Of a DNA stretch of 64,000 bases, positions 29,193 to 37,477 are shown in pieces. The stretch covers positions 2,666,001 to 2,730,000 of the forward strand of contig NZ_JAGTWY010000001.1 in the NCBI RefSeq assembly GCF_023657445.1, read 5' to 3'. The stretch is from Marinobacter sediminum (lineage in GTDB: Bacteria; Pseudomonadota; Gammaproteobacteria; Pseudomonadales; Oleiphilaceae). The notes under the pieces were generated by a model. It was given only the letters and a program-made list of their open reading frames with translations. It searched no databases and was not told the DNA's origin. The position numbers were made by a program, and so were the translations under genes. Numbering within the stretch: position 1 is the first letter of the stretch; each line of letters begins with the position of its first letter.

Positions 29193-30008
29193 ATGCGACT
29201 GATTAACCGCCATCCAGGGCGAGTCTCAGCGACCCTGCTGGGCCTGCTGCCCTTCCTGCTTATCATGCTGGTTTACAGCCTCGCCTCTCAGGAACGACTG
29301 GCTGAAAACCCCAACGACAAACTGCTACCCGGTCTTGAACAGATGACGGCTGCCGTCGACCGCATGGCGTTCCAGGAGGACCGACGCAGTGGTGATTTCC
29401 TGATGTGGCAGGACACCACCTCCAGCCTTGCGCGTCTTGGCATGGGCGTTGGCATTGCCGCCCTGCTGGCGCTGTTCGTGGGCCTTCTCAACGGGGTGCT
29501 GCCAATGGTCCGCGCCAACATGGCTCCACTGGTCTCCGCACTGTCCATGGTGCCACCCCTGGCGATACTGCCTATACTTTTCATTGTTTTCGGACTCGGC
29601 GAACTGTCCAAGGTGATGCTGATTGTAATCGGCACTGCTCCGATCATGATGCGGGATGTTGCCCAGCGTGTGCGGGAGCTGCCCACCGAGCAACTGATCA
29701 AGATACAGACACTGGGCGCAAACTCCTGGCAGGTCATTACCCGCATGGCCCTGCCCCAGGTGATGCCCCGGCTGATCGACGCGGTGCGACTGAGTCTTGG
29801 ACCAGCCTGGCTGTTCCTGATTGCGGCAGAAGCCATCGCCTCAACCGAAGGCCTGGGTTACCGGATCTTCCTGGTACGCCGCTATCTCGCCATGGATGTC
29901 ATCCTGCCTTACGTTATCTGGATTACTATCCTCGCCATCGTCATCGACCAGTGTCTGCGCTTTACCAATCGCAGGCTGTTCCCATGGTACAACGCAGGAG
30001 GCCACTGA
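29193..30008 (+). CDS. ABC transporter permease, riboswitch-controlled (guanidine-associated)
   Basis: A 271-residue permease of the NitT/TauT (BPD_transp_1) type. After an N-terminal membrane segment and a periplasmic stretch, the core runs from about residue 80 and includes the ATPase-contact loop TLGANSWQVITRMALPQVMPRLIDAV. ATG at 29193 has AGAGGAG upstream; an in-frame start at 29166 is less likely. It overlaps the ATPase gene by one base. The guanidine-I riboswitch suggests uptake of guanidine or a related compound. The usual substrate-binding protein gene is missing from the operon. Confidence 0.87.
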   Translation: MRLINRHPGRVSATLLGLLPFLLIMLVYSLASQERLAENPNDKLLPGLEQMTAAVDRMAFQEDRRSGDFLMWQDTTSSLARLGMGVGIAALLALFVGLLNGVLPMVRANMAPLVSALSMVPPLAILPILFIVFGLGELSKVMLIVIGTAPIMMRDVAQRVRELPTEQLIKIQTLGANSWQVITRMALPQVMPRLIDAVRLSLGPAWLFLIAAEAIASTEGLGYRIFLVRRYLAMDVILPYVIWITILAIVIDQCLRFTNRRLFPWYNAGGH

Positions 30009-30793
30009 TGAGCTTCATTACCGTCAACAAACTCTGGAAGGAATATGGCGACCAGGTCGTACTGGAGAACCTGAACCTGGAGGTGAAACAGGGAGAATTC
30101 TGCACCCTCGTGGGCGCTTCCGGCTGCGGCAAGTCCACCTTCCTGAAGATGCTTCTCGGTCAGGAAAGCGCCAGCCGAGGCGAGTTTCTTCTGGATGGTG
30201 AGGTATTCCCGGGCGAACCCGATCGCAATCGGGGCATCGTATTCCAGCGCTACTCAGTGTTTCCACATCTAACGGTTCGCCAGAATGTGCTGCTGGGGTT
30301 GGAGCTGGAGCAGAAACCCTTGCTGGGCAAGCTGTTCGGCAGTGCTCGGCGGGAGGCGCTGGAAAGAGTGGACGCCATGCTGGATTCAGTCGGACTGAGT
30401 CCATCCGCCCACAAATGGCCCCACGAACTTTCCGGCGGTATGCAGCAACGACTCGCAATCGCACAGTCGCTGATCATGCGCCCCCGTGTCCTGTTGCTGG
30501 ATGAACCCTTCGGCGCCCTTGATCCCGGTATTCGCGGCGACATGCATGAGCTGTTGCTGAAGCTTTGGCAGGAAACAGGCACGACCATTTTCATGGTGAC
30601 CCACGATCTCAAGGAAGGCTTCTACCTGGGCACACGACTGCTGGTCTTCGACAAGGTTCGCAACGACCCACACGACCCGCAGGCGTTTGGCGCAACCATT
30701 ACCTACGACCTGCCGATTGGTCATACGGATCGCAAGCTGCTCGACGACATCAACCAGTCAGTCCGTGAGACAGCCCGTAACCAGGCCGCATGA
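30008..30793 (+). CDS. ABC transporter ATP-binding protein, riboswitch-controlled
   Basis: A 261-residue ATPase with Walker A GASGCGKST, signature LSGGMQQRLAIAQSL, Walker B VLLLDEPFGALD and switch His in FMVTHD. The C-terminal tail beyond the H-loop (about 60 residues) is typical of the taurine/nitrate-type ATPases found beside urea/guanidine carboxylases. It is translationally coupled to the permease (TGATG overlap) and the operon ends in a terminator 18 bp downstream. Confidence 0.9.
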   Translation: MSFITVNKLWKEYGDQVVLENLNLEVKQGEFCTLVGASGCGKSTFLKMLLGQESASRGEFLLDGEVFPGEPDRNRGIVFQRYSVFPHLTVRQNVLLGLELEQKPLLGKLFGSARREALERVDAMLDSVGLSPSAHKWPHELSGGMQQRLAIAQSLIMRPRVLLLDEPFGALDPGIRGDMHELLLKLWQETGTTIFMVTHDLKEGFYLGTRLLVFDKVRNDPHDPQAFGATITYDLPIGHTDRKLLDDINQSVRETARNQAA

Positions 30794-30810
30794 CCCGGAC
30801 AACACCCATC

Positions 30811-30838
30811 AAAAAAGGTCGCCCGCAGGCGACCTTTT
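30811..30838. terminator. Bidirectional terminator between ABC operon and exaA
   Basis: AAAAGGTCGCC pairs with GGCGACCTTTT around a CGCA loop, with A and T runs on either side. It serves both converging transcripts. Confidence 0.92.
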
Positions 30839-30853
30839 CATTTATAGCCCGGA

Positions 30854-32629
30854 TCAGTTGCTGGCAACACGATCCTTCGGCAGCTTGAAGGTCCAGACCA
30901 TACCGCCCTGGTTGAAATCTTTCACCACCCTGGCCACTTCGCCACCCCAGAGTGGTACCGCACCACCCCAGCCAGAAGCCACGGAAACATACTGTTCGCC
31001 GTCCATAGTCCAGGTTATCGGAGTGCCGACCACGCCGGAGCCCGTGTTGAACTTGTAGAGTTCCTCGCCAGTTTTGGCATCAAACGCTTTCAGGTAGCCT
31101 TCCGGTGTGCCGGTGAAGACCAGATTACCCGCAGTAGCCATTACACCACCCCACAGAGGTGCGGTGTTCTCATGACGCCACACTTCCTTGCCGGTCTTCG
31201 GATCCATGGCACGGAGTACACCAATGTAATCATCGTTCGCCGGTTTGATGGTGAATCCGGCACCCAGGAACGCAGCGCCCTTCTTGTAGGAGACGGGCTC
31301 GTTCCAGATTTCCATGGACCACTCGTTGGACGGAACGTAGAACAGGCCGGTGTCCTGGCTGTAGGCCATGGGCATCCAGTTCTTGCCGCCCAGGAATGCA
31401 GGCTGCGCGACGACAGGGTTACCCTTGGTACCTTCGGTGACGCTGGGGTCACCCGGACGACCGTTGTCTGTAAAGATCGGACGACCGGTCTTCGGATCCA
31501 GGCCGGACGCCCAGGTGATCTTGTCGACGAACGGGAAGCCACGGATGAAGTCACCGTTTTCCCGGTTCAGAACGTACATGAAGCCGTTCCGGTCAGCGGT
31601 GGCCGCAGCCTTGATAGTCTTGCCGTTTTCCTTGTAGTCGAAAGAAATCAGCTCGTTCACACCATCGTAGTCCCAGCCGTCGTGGGGTGTGGTCTGGAAA
31701 TGCCACTTGATGCTGCCGTCATCCGGATCAATGGCCAGACGGGAGGATGAGAACAGGTTGTCACCAGGACGCAGGTGCGAGTTCCAGGGCGCCGGGTTGC
31801 CGGTGCCAAAGAACAGAGAGTCGGTATCCGGATCATAGGTGCCGCCCAGCCAGGTCGCTGCGCCGCCATTCTTCCACATGTCGCCAGGCCAGGTTACGCC
31901 GGCTTTGCCACCTGAAATGCCATTCTCGACGGCCTTGCCATCCTTGTAGACATAGCCCATGTGACCTTCAACGGTCGGGCGCGTCCAGACCAGCTCACCG
32001 GTATTGGCGTCGTAGGCTTCGACCTTACCGACAATTCCGAACTCACCGCCCGATACGCCGGTAATCAGCTTGCCCTTAACCACGATGGGCGCAGCGGTAA
32101 TGGCGTAACCGGCCTGATAGTCCGCCACTTTCTTGATCCACATTGGCTTACCGGTGTCCTTGTTCAGGGCTACCAGTTTGGCATCAAGGGTACCGAAGAT
32201 TACTTTGTCGTCGTACAGGGCAACACCGCGGTTGACCACGTCGCAGCACGGCATAATGCCATCCGGCAGACGGGCATCGTACTGCCAGATTTCCTCGCCG
32301 GTCCTGACATCAATGGCGTAAACACGGGAATAGGAGGCGGTTACATACATCACACCGTCCTTCACCATCGGCTGGGACTCCTGGCCGCGCATTTTTTCGC
32401 TGCCAAAGGAAAAGGCCCATACCGGCTGCAGGTACTGGATATTGCTGGCATTCAAATCTTCCAGGGTGCTGTACCTCTGCCCCTGGGTACCCATGCCGTA
32501 GCTGACAATATCTTCCGGCGTGTTGGCATCGTTCATGATGTCTTCATCGGTGACCGCATGGGCCCCGTATGACACCGCCAGTGCCAAGGCGCTGGCGGCA
32601 ATGCGAATCCCGAACTTGTTCGATCTCAT
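30854..32629 (-). CDS. exaA: PQQ-dependent alcohol dehydrogenase, lanthanide-type signature
   Basis: A 591-residue periplasmic quinoprotein with a signal peptide (cleaved near GAHA). It oxidises ethanol and other short alcohols. The adjacent Cys128-Cys129 (PCCDVVNRG) form the disulfide at the PQQ site, and W-docking beta-propeller repeats run throughout. The catalytic Asp320 is followed two residues later by Asp322 (WDYDGVNE). That extra Asp is the mark of lanthanide-dependent enzymes such as PedH, ExaF and XoxF; Ca-type ExaA has Ser there. Overall sequence is nearer ExaA/PedH than XoxF. ATG at 32629 has GGAGAG upstream. Confidence 0.93.
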   Translation of the reverse strand: MRSNKFGIRIAASALALAVSYGAHAVTDEDIMNDANTPEDIVSYGMGTQGQRYSTLEDLNASNIQYLQPVWAFSFGSEKMRGQESQPMVKDGVMYVTASYSRVYAIDVRTGEEIWQYDARLPDGIMPCCDVVNRGVALYDDKVIFGTLDAKLVALNKDTGKPMWIKKVADYQAGYAITAAPIVVKGKLITGVSGGEFGIVGKVEAYDANTGELVWTRPTVEGHMGYVYKDGKAVENGISGGKAGVTWPGDMWKNGGAATWLGGTYDPDTDSLFFGTGNPAPWNSHLRPGDNLFSSSRLAIDPDDGSIKWHFQTTPHDGWDYDGVNELISFDYKENGKTIKAAATADRNGFMYVLNRENGDFIRGFPFVDKITWASGLDPKTGRPIFTDNGRPGDPSVTEGTKGNPVVAQPAFLGGKNWMPMAYSQDTGLFYVPSNEWSMEIWNEPVSYKKGAAFLGAGFTIKPANDDYIGVLRAMDPKTGKEVWRHENTAPLWGGVMATAGNLVFTGTPEGYLKAFDAKTGEELYKFNTGSGVVGTPITWTMDGEQYVSVASGWGGAVPLWGGEVARVVKDFNQGGMVWTFKLPKDRVASN

Positions 32630-32755
32630 GGTTGCGCTCTCCAATTCTCTTGTTTTCGGTTTCTCGGCGAACCGGGAACTTTCCCGTCTCTAACATCGAT
32701 TCTTCGCTTTGTAAGAAAAACCAACAATTACCCCGCGGAACAGGTTTTCTCATCA

Positions 32756-32770
32756 CTTGGTAGTACTACC
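32756..32770 (-). promoter_or_regulatory. Putative ErbR-type box upstream of exaA
   Basis: Contains the perfect palindrome GGTAGTACTACC. The minus-strand core TACTACCAAG matches the exaB and exaC boxes and lies 127 bp from the exaA start. Confidence 0.6.
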
Positions 32771-32775
32771 TCAAA

Positions 32776-32807
32776 CAAAAAAGCCCGCGAGAACGTCGCG
32801 GGCTTTT
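32776..32807. terminator. Terminator downstream of the XoxJ-like gene
   Basis: AAAAGCCCGCGA pairs with TCGCGGGCTTTT, with A and T runs on both sides. It separates the exaB-xoxJ unit from the exaA promoter. Confidence 0.92.
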
Positions 32808-32843
32808 TCCATAGTCTTTAAAAAAACTGTCCGGAGTCGGGAA

Positions 32844-33800
32844 TCATAACGCCCCCTCAGCGCGGGCAATCGCCTCTTCGCTGAGAAATTCCCGGTAATA
32901 CTGGGGCACGCCATATCGCAGATCCAGGTCAGCAAAGACGGCATCCAGCTCCCCGGACTTCACCAGATCGCCGACGATAGACTCCACGGCGTACCCAAGC
33001 TGCCGGTGATTGGATTTGACGGCCATGCCGACATCCCACACCTGTTTACCAATACCGGGGAAGCCGTTGCCTGCCGCCCTGAACTGGCGGTTTTCAGGCT
33101 TGGCGAGTTCATGGTCAATTTCAGCCCGCATTCCCATCACCGCACTGACATCCCCCTCGCGCATGGCGCGAAAAGCCTCCCTCACACTGGCGAAATGCTG
33201 AACCTGATCCCGCATTCTTCCGCGAAGCCCCGAGGTCAGATAGAAGTCCGGCAGGGTATCAATCTCTACACCAATGGGGTGGTACTGAAACACCGCAACG
33301 GTATCCACCGAATCCAGCTTTCCCGGGTTGAAAGCGATCTGCCAGCGCTCCTGCTGGTAGGGTCCGAAAAGAACGACCTGCTCGTTAATGTACTCACCCG
33401 TGGAGTCCTGCATGTAGGCGTACTCCTTGTCGTAGGGCACACGCATCATGATGTCGGCCAGGCGCTGTTTGGCGAGGTAATGACCTTTCCAGACATTGTT
33501 CCTCAGGTCATCGCCGAGATTCTCGTCCGGCACAATCCAGTGAACCTTAAAGTCCACCCCTATTTCACGGGCGATACGCTTGCCGAGCTCCACATCAATG
33601 CCCCGGGGCTCACCGTCTACGGCGTAGGAGTATGGCGGGAAGTTTTCGTAGACACCGACCTTCAGATAGCCCGACTCAAGAATAATATCGTAGGTGCGGT
33701 CCGCTGGCCGATTCAGTATGGGATCGCCATCGTTCATTTCCTGGGCAGTTGCCACCTGAAGACACAGAAGCAGTGTGAAAATACCGGCTATCGCTTTCAT
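32844..33800 (-). CDS. XoxJ/PedG-like periplasmic binding protein of quinoprotein dehydrogenases
   Basis: A 318-residue exported protein (signal MKAIAGIFTLLLCLQVATAQ) with the family 3 solute-binding fold: LKVGVYENFPPYSYAVDGEPRGIDVELGKRIA. It belongs to the quinoprotein-dehydrogenase-associated group (MoxJ, XoxJ, PedG), thought to help mature or activate the dehydrogenase rather than to feed a transporter. ATG at 33800 has GGAGAAAA upstream. It follows the cytochrome gene by 75 bp, with a GC hairpin between. Confidence 0.88.
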   Translation of the reverse strand: MKAIAGIFTLLLCLQVATAQEMNDGDPILNRPADRTYDIILESGYLKVGVYENFPPYSYAVDGEPRGIDVELGKRIAREIGVDFKVHWIVPDENLGDDLRNNVWKGHYLAKQRLADIMMRVPYDKEYAYMQDSTGEYINEQVVLFGPYQQERWQIAFNPGKLDSVDTVAVFQYHPIGVEIDTLPDFYLTSGLRGRMRDQVQHFASVREAFRAMREGDVSAVMGMRAEIDHELAKPENRQFRAAGNGFPGIGKQVWDVGMAVKSNHRQLGYAVESIVGDLVKSGELDAVFADLDLRYGVPQYYREFLSEEAIARAEGAL

Positions 33801-33822
33801 TGTTTTCTCCCCAACGGCCTCA

Positions 33823-33841
33823 GGCCGGCACAAGGCCGGCC
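33823..33841 (-). terminator. Intercistronic hairpin between exaB and the XoxJ-like gene
   Basis: A 7-bp GC stem (GGCCGGC with GCCGGCC) and a 5-nt loop, with no T-run. It may attenuate transcription or stabilise the exaB message. Confidence 0.35.
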
Positions 33842-33875
33842 CGGGAACAGACCTTCATCTCATTCGTCCGACACA

Positions 33876-34304
33876 TTACTCGGGCTTTGGCAGCGACTCG
33901 ACATAGGCTTTGATCGCCCACATGGCATTTTGATCCAGGGTCTTTTTCCAGGACGGCATGCCTCGGTCGGTGCCATTACGGACACGGTTGATGAAGTACT
34001 CATCGTCCCACTCGGTCAGCTCCCTCAAATCCGGAGTGAGGCCACCGGACATGGCCCGGATGCCATGGCAGCCGGCGCAATTGCCAGCGTACGCGCTCTC
34101 TCCCACTTCAACGGCCTGTGCGTTCACGTCACCGTGCGAATTGCCTTCGCGGAAGGGATTTTCGATCAGAACCTCGTCACCGAGTTCTGGCAGATTGCCG
34201 GTATCAACTTCCTGGGGAGTAACATTCCCATGGGCCAGGACCAGGCCGGCTGCACCTAACAAGGTGGCAGTGACCAATACTTTGAATGAAAAGGACGTTG
34301 TCAT
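33876..34304 (-). CDS. exaB: Cytochrome c550, electron acceptor of the alcohol dehydrogenase
   Basis: A 142-residue periplasmic monohaem cytochrome with a signal peptide ending near VLAHG. The haem site is Cys76-AG-Cys79-His80, and the distal Met is likely in DRGMPSWKK. It accepts electrons from the PQQ dehydrogenase and passes them to the terminal oxidase. Family resemblance is to ExaB/PedF. ATG at 34304 has AGAGG upstream; the frame extends further but the signal peptide fixes the start. The ErbR-type box is 128 bp upstream. Confidence 0.92.
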   Translation of the reverse strand: MTTSFSFKVLVTATLLGAAGLVLAHGNVTPQEVDTGNLPELGDEVLIENPFREGNSHGDVNAQAVEVGESAYAGNCAGCHGIRAMSGGLTPDLRELTEWDDEYFINRVRNGTDRGMPSWKKTLDQNAMWAIKAYVESLPKPE

Positions 34305-34431
34305 TGTTGCTACCTCTGTGTTGATTCCCGGTGCGCTGGCTATTGGATTTATCAGGTGCCAACTTGCTGACCTCAAGTTTAGGAAGCCCGCCGCCCAATC
34401 CGAATGCCACTTTGGAGGATTTGACCTAGTT

Positions 34432-34443
34432 CCTTGGTAGTAG
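34432..34443. promoter_or_regulatory. Putative ErbR-type box between exaB and pedA1
   Basis: CCTTGGTAGTAG on the plus strand is identical to the exaC box. It lies 128 bp from the exaB start and 125 bp from the divergent pedA1 start, so it could serve both. Confidence 0.58.
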
Positions 34444-34567
34444 ATTGGAGGTGTTGCCCGCAAAATCTCCTCCTTTAGTACTGTCTGATTGCGACTTTCT
34501 GAATATTTCAGCGCCTGGCCGCCTTCTCTAAGCTCGGTGGGAAAGAAAACAAAAATCAGGAGTTCCT

Positions 34568-35743
34568 ATGTATCGCCGCTGCCTGCGGAGACTTGCCGTT
34601 CTGATTTCAGCAGCCTTTTTGTCGGCGACACTGGCTGCGCAGCCGGTTGAGGTGACCATTGGCTATATTCAATGGATACCCGATCAGGGCCCGGTACTGT
34701 CCAACGTTATTCCGGAACCTGAAGACGCTGGCCTCCGTGGGGCCGAACTCGCCATCGCCGACAACAACACCACCGGCAAATTCCTGGACCAGAAGTACCT
34801 TTTCGAGAGCGAGACCACGGACTCAGAGCAAGCCGCCCTAGACGCGTTTGAGGCAATGCAGAAGAAAGGCATTGAGCTGTTCGTGATCAGGGCCCCCGCC
34901 AACACTCTCGAAACCATGATCGACAGAGCCGGAGCAACCACGCTTATCTTTAACGCTGGCGCGAAGGATGGCCACCTGCGCACCACCAGCTGTTACCCGA
35001 ACCTGCTGCACACAATGCCCAGCTACGCCATGCTCACCGATGCCCTTGGCCAGTGGCTCAATCAGCGTCGCTGGAACGAAGTCTTTCTGATTACCGGGCC
35101 AACCGAAGCAGACCAGGCCTGGGCCGGTGCCTTCCGTCGCTCCGCCAGGCGCTTTGGTCTGGACATTGTGGAAGACAAAGCCTGGACCTTTGACGCCGAC
35201 CTGCGCCGCACGGCATCTAAAGAACTGCCTTTATTTACCCAGGGCGACGATTACGATGCGGTGGTGGTCGCCGATGTCCGGGGCGATTTTGGCGAGTATG
35301 TGCCATTCAACACCTGGTTGCCGCGCCCGGTTGTGGGCACCCAGGGTATGTCACCGGTCGCCTGGCATCGCGTGGTGGAAAGCTGGGGCGCAGCGCAACT
35401 GCAGAGCCGCTTCCGGAAACTGGCTGGCCGCGACATGAACAGCGAGGATTACGCCGCCTGGACGGCGGTTCGCTCCATCGGCACTGCCGTCACCCGGACC
35501 GGCAAAGCCAATGCTGCAGCCATTCGCGCGTTTTTGTTCAGTGACAAATTCCAGCTGGCAGCATTCAAGGGGCGCAAGCTGACCTACCGGGACTGGAACG
35601 CTCAGCTGCGACAACCCATACCGCTGATTCACCCTCGTGGCCTGGTGGCCCGGGCACCCTTTGAAGGTTTTCTGCACCCCAACACCCAAATGGATACCCT
35701 CGGCTTCGACAAGCCTGAGAGTGAATGCCGTATCAACGAGTGA
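34568..35743 (+). CDS. pedA1: ABC substrate-binding protein of PQQ/lanthanide system, PedA1
   Basis: A 391-residue exported protein (signal LRRLAVLISAAFLSATLAAQ) with a branched-chain amino acid-type binding fold. It matches the PQQ-dependent-catabolism-associated family. In P. putida PedA1A2BC supports lanthanide-dependent growth, and the related Methylobacterium lut genes are for lanthanide uptake. AGGAGTTCCT precedes the ATG. Next is the beta-propeller gene, 37 bp on. Whether the ligand is a metal complex or another compound is not known from sequence. Confidence 0.88.
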   Translation: MYRRCLRRLAVLISAAFLSATLAAQPVEVTIGYIQWIPDQGPVLSNVIPEPEDAGLRGAELAIADNNTTGKFLDQKYLFESETTDSEQAALDAFEAMQKKGIELFVIRAPANTLETMIDRAGATTLIFNAGAKDGHLRTTSCYPNLLHTMPSYAMLTDALGQWLNQRRWNEVFLITGPTEADQAWAGAFRRSARRFGLDIVEDKAWTFDADLRRTASKELPLFTQGDDYDAVVVADVRGDFGEYVPFNTWLPRPVVGTQGMSPVAWHRVVESWGAAQLQSRFRKLAGRDMNSEDYAAWTAVRSIGTAVTRTGKANAAAIRAFLFSDKFQLAAFKGRKLTYRDWNAQLRQPIPLIHPRGLVARAPFEGFLHPNTQMDTLGFDKPESECRINE

Positions 35744-35780
35744 GACGCCGAGCAGGCTCGAAATAACAAGGAGAAAGTCC

Positions 35781-36755
35781 GTGAGAACCGCATTGAAACA
35801 TATCACCCTGAGTGCACTGATTGGCCTGTCTACACCGGCACTGGCGAGCCTTGCCTACGTCTCCAACGAAAAGGACAACACGCTTTCGATCATCGATACG
35901 GAGTCGCAGACAGTCGTGGATACCATTGAGGTAGGTGCCCGGCCTCGGGGCATTCTGCTCTCGAAGGACTATACCAGGCTGTATATCTGCGCCAGCGATG
36001 ACGATACCGTTCAGGTGATGGACCTGGCCACCCGCAGGATTATTGATACCCTGCCCTCGGGTGAGGATCCTGAGCAGTTTGCGCTGCACCCGAACAACAG
36101 GCACCTGTATATCTCGAACGAAGATGACGCCATCGTGACCGTGGTGGATGTGACCAACAAAGATGTCCTGGCCCAGATTGACGTTGGCATCGAGCCCGAA
36201 GGCATGGCGGTCAGCCCGGATGGCAAGTGGGCGGTGAATACCAGCGAAACCACGAGCATGCTGCACTGGATCAACACCGAAACTTTTAAGATCGAGAAAA
36301 ACATTGTTGTTGGCCAGCGGCCGAGGCATGTGGAGTTCAGCAAGGACAGCAAGATTGCATGGGCGTCTGCTGAAATTGGCGGCACCGTGCACATTATCGA
36401 CGTCGATAAGCTGGAACAGATCCATCAGATGACGTTCAAGGTACCCGGAGTCAACCAGGACCGGGTACAACCGGTGGGCATTGAGCTGACTTCCGATGGC
36501 AGGTACGCCTTCGTGGCCCTGGGCCCGTCCAACCACGTTGCGGTCGTGGACGCTCAAAGCTATGAAGTGCTGGATTATCTGCTGGTCGGCGCCCGGGTCT
36601 GGCAACTGGACCTGGATAAAGACGAAAAACACCTCTATACCACTAATGGTGTCTCCGGTGATGTCTCGATCATCGATATCGAAGATATGAAAGTCATCAA
36701 ATCCATCAAAGTAGGCCGCTACCCCTGGGGTGTGGTCATAGATCCGACTTCATGA
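35781..36755 (+). CDS. pedA2: YVTN beta-propeller protein PedA2
   Basis: A 324-residue periplasmic seven-bladed propeller made of YVTN-type repeats (AYVSNEKDNTLSIIDTESQTV; LYISNEDDAIVTVVDVTNKDV; AFVALGPSNHVAVVDAQSYEV). A short signal peptide ends near PALAS. Start is GTG at 35781, with AAGGAGAAAG 8 nt before it, rather than an upstream in-frame ATG. It overlaps the ATPase gene by 4 bp. The homologue in Methylobacterium (LutD-type) sits in the same ABC cluster. Confidence 0.88.
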   Translation: MRTALKHITLSALIGLSTPALASLAYVSNEKDNTLSIIDTESQTVVDTIEVGARPRGILLSKDYTRLYICASDDDTVQVMDLATRRIIDTLPSGEDPEQFALHPNNRHLYISNEDDAIVTVVDVTNKDVLAQIDVGIEPEGMAVSPDGKWAVNTSETTSMLHWINTETFKIEKNIVVGQRPRHVEFSKDSKIAWASAEIGGTVHIIDVDKLEQIHQMTFKVPGVNQDRVQPVGIELTSDGRYAFVALGPSNHVAVVDAQSYEVLDYLLVGARVWQLDLDKDEKHLYTTNGVSGDVSIIDIEDMKVIKSIKVGRYPWGVVIDPTS

Positions 36756-37477
36756 CGATAGAAGCCCGCAACATCAGCTTTCGCTATGGCGACAAGCCCG
36801 TGCTCAAGGAAGTCAGTTTTAGCCTGACCTCCGGTCAATTCCATGCCCTGCTGGGTCCCAATGGCGCGGGCAAATCCACCCTGTTTGGCTTGCTGACCCG
36901 GCTGCTGGCATTGCAGCAGGGTGACATCCTGATGGCCGGGCAGTCCCTGGCAAACCAACCGGCCGAGGCCATGCGACGGATTGGCGTCGTATTCCAGCAA
37001 AATGCTCTGGACCTGGACCTTACGGTGCGACAGAACCTGATGTATCACGGTGCGCTGCATGGGTTGTCGCGCAGGGAAACCCGTGCCCGGGGTGATCGTG
37101 AGCTGGAGCGTTTTGGTTTGCTCGACCGGGCCAACGATGCGGTGCGCAAGCTCAATGGCGGCCATCGCCGCCGGGTGGAAATCGCCCGCGCCCTGCTGCA
37201 CCAGCCCTCGCTGTTGTTGCTGGATGAGCCGACTGTCGGCCTGGATGTGGCCAGCCGGAAGGCACTCAGCGATCATGTGCGCACGCTCTGTGAGGAGGAC
37301 GGCCTGACCGTGCTCTGGGCGACCCACCTGATTGAAGAGGTCCGCCAGGAGGACAGGGTGCTGATTCTGCATCAGGGCCAGTTATTGGCCGATGGTTCCG
37401 GCCGGGCAATCTGCGAAGCCGAAGGTACCCGGGATCTGGCAGAAACCTTCGAATCCCTGACCGGAGCAGCGTCATGA
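36752..37477 (+). CDS. pedB: ABC transporter ATP-binding protein PedB
   Basis: A 241-residue ATPase with Walker A LGPNGAGKST, Q-loop VFQQNALDLDLTVRQNL, Walker B LLLLDEPTVGLD and H-loop WATHLIEE. The usual LSGGQ signature reads LNGGHRRR. This is an exporter-like (NodI/CcmA-type) ATPase. It is coupled to PedA2 and PedC by 4-bp overlaps. Role in the lanthanide/PQQ cluster is inferred from synteny with pedA1A2BC. Confidence 0.89.
   Translation: MTIEARNISFRYGDKPVLKEVSFSLTSGQFHALLGPNGAGKSTLFGLLTRLLALQQGDILMAGQSLANQPAEAMRRIGVVFQQNALDLDLTVRQNLMYHGALHGLSRRETRARGDRELERFGLLDRANDAVRKLNGGHRRRVEIARALLHQPSLLLLDEPTVGLDVASRKALSDHVRTLCEEDGLTVLWATHLIEEVRQEDRVLILHQGQLLADGSGRAICEAEGTRDLAETFESLTGAAS

Noticed and set aside
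29405-30793. Possible fusion or frameshift: one long frame from inside the permease through the ATPase
   Set aside because: The part before 30008 is an out-of-frame reading of the permease; the ATPase has its own ATG in a TGATG overlap.
30854-32629. XoxF methanol dehydrogenase
   Set aside because: It shares the D-x-D signature, but overall sequence, cytochrome partner and gene order follow ExaA/PedH.
33006-34259. A 417-codon plus-strand open frame over the XoxJ-like and cytochrome genes
   Set aside because: It crosses two well-supported minus-strand genes and its translation has no recognisable fold.
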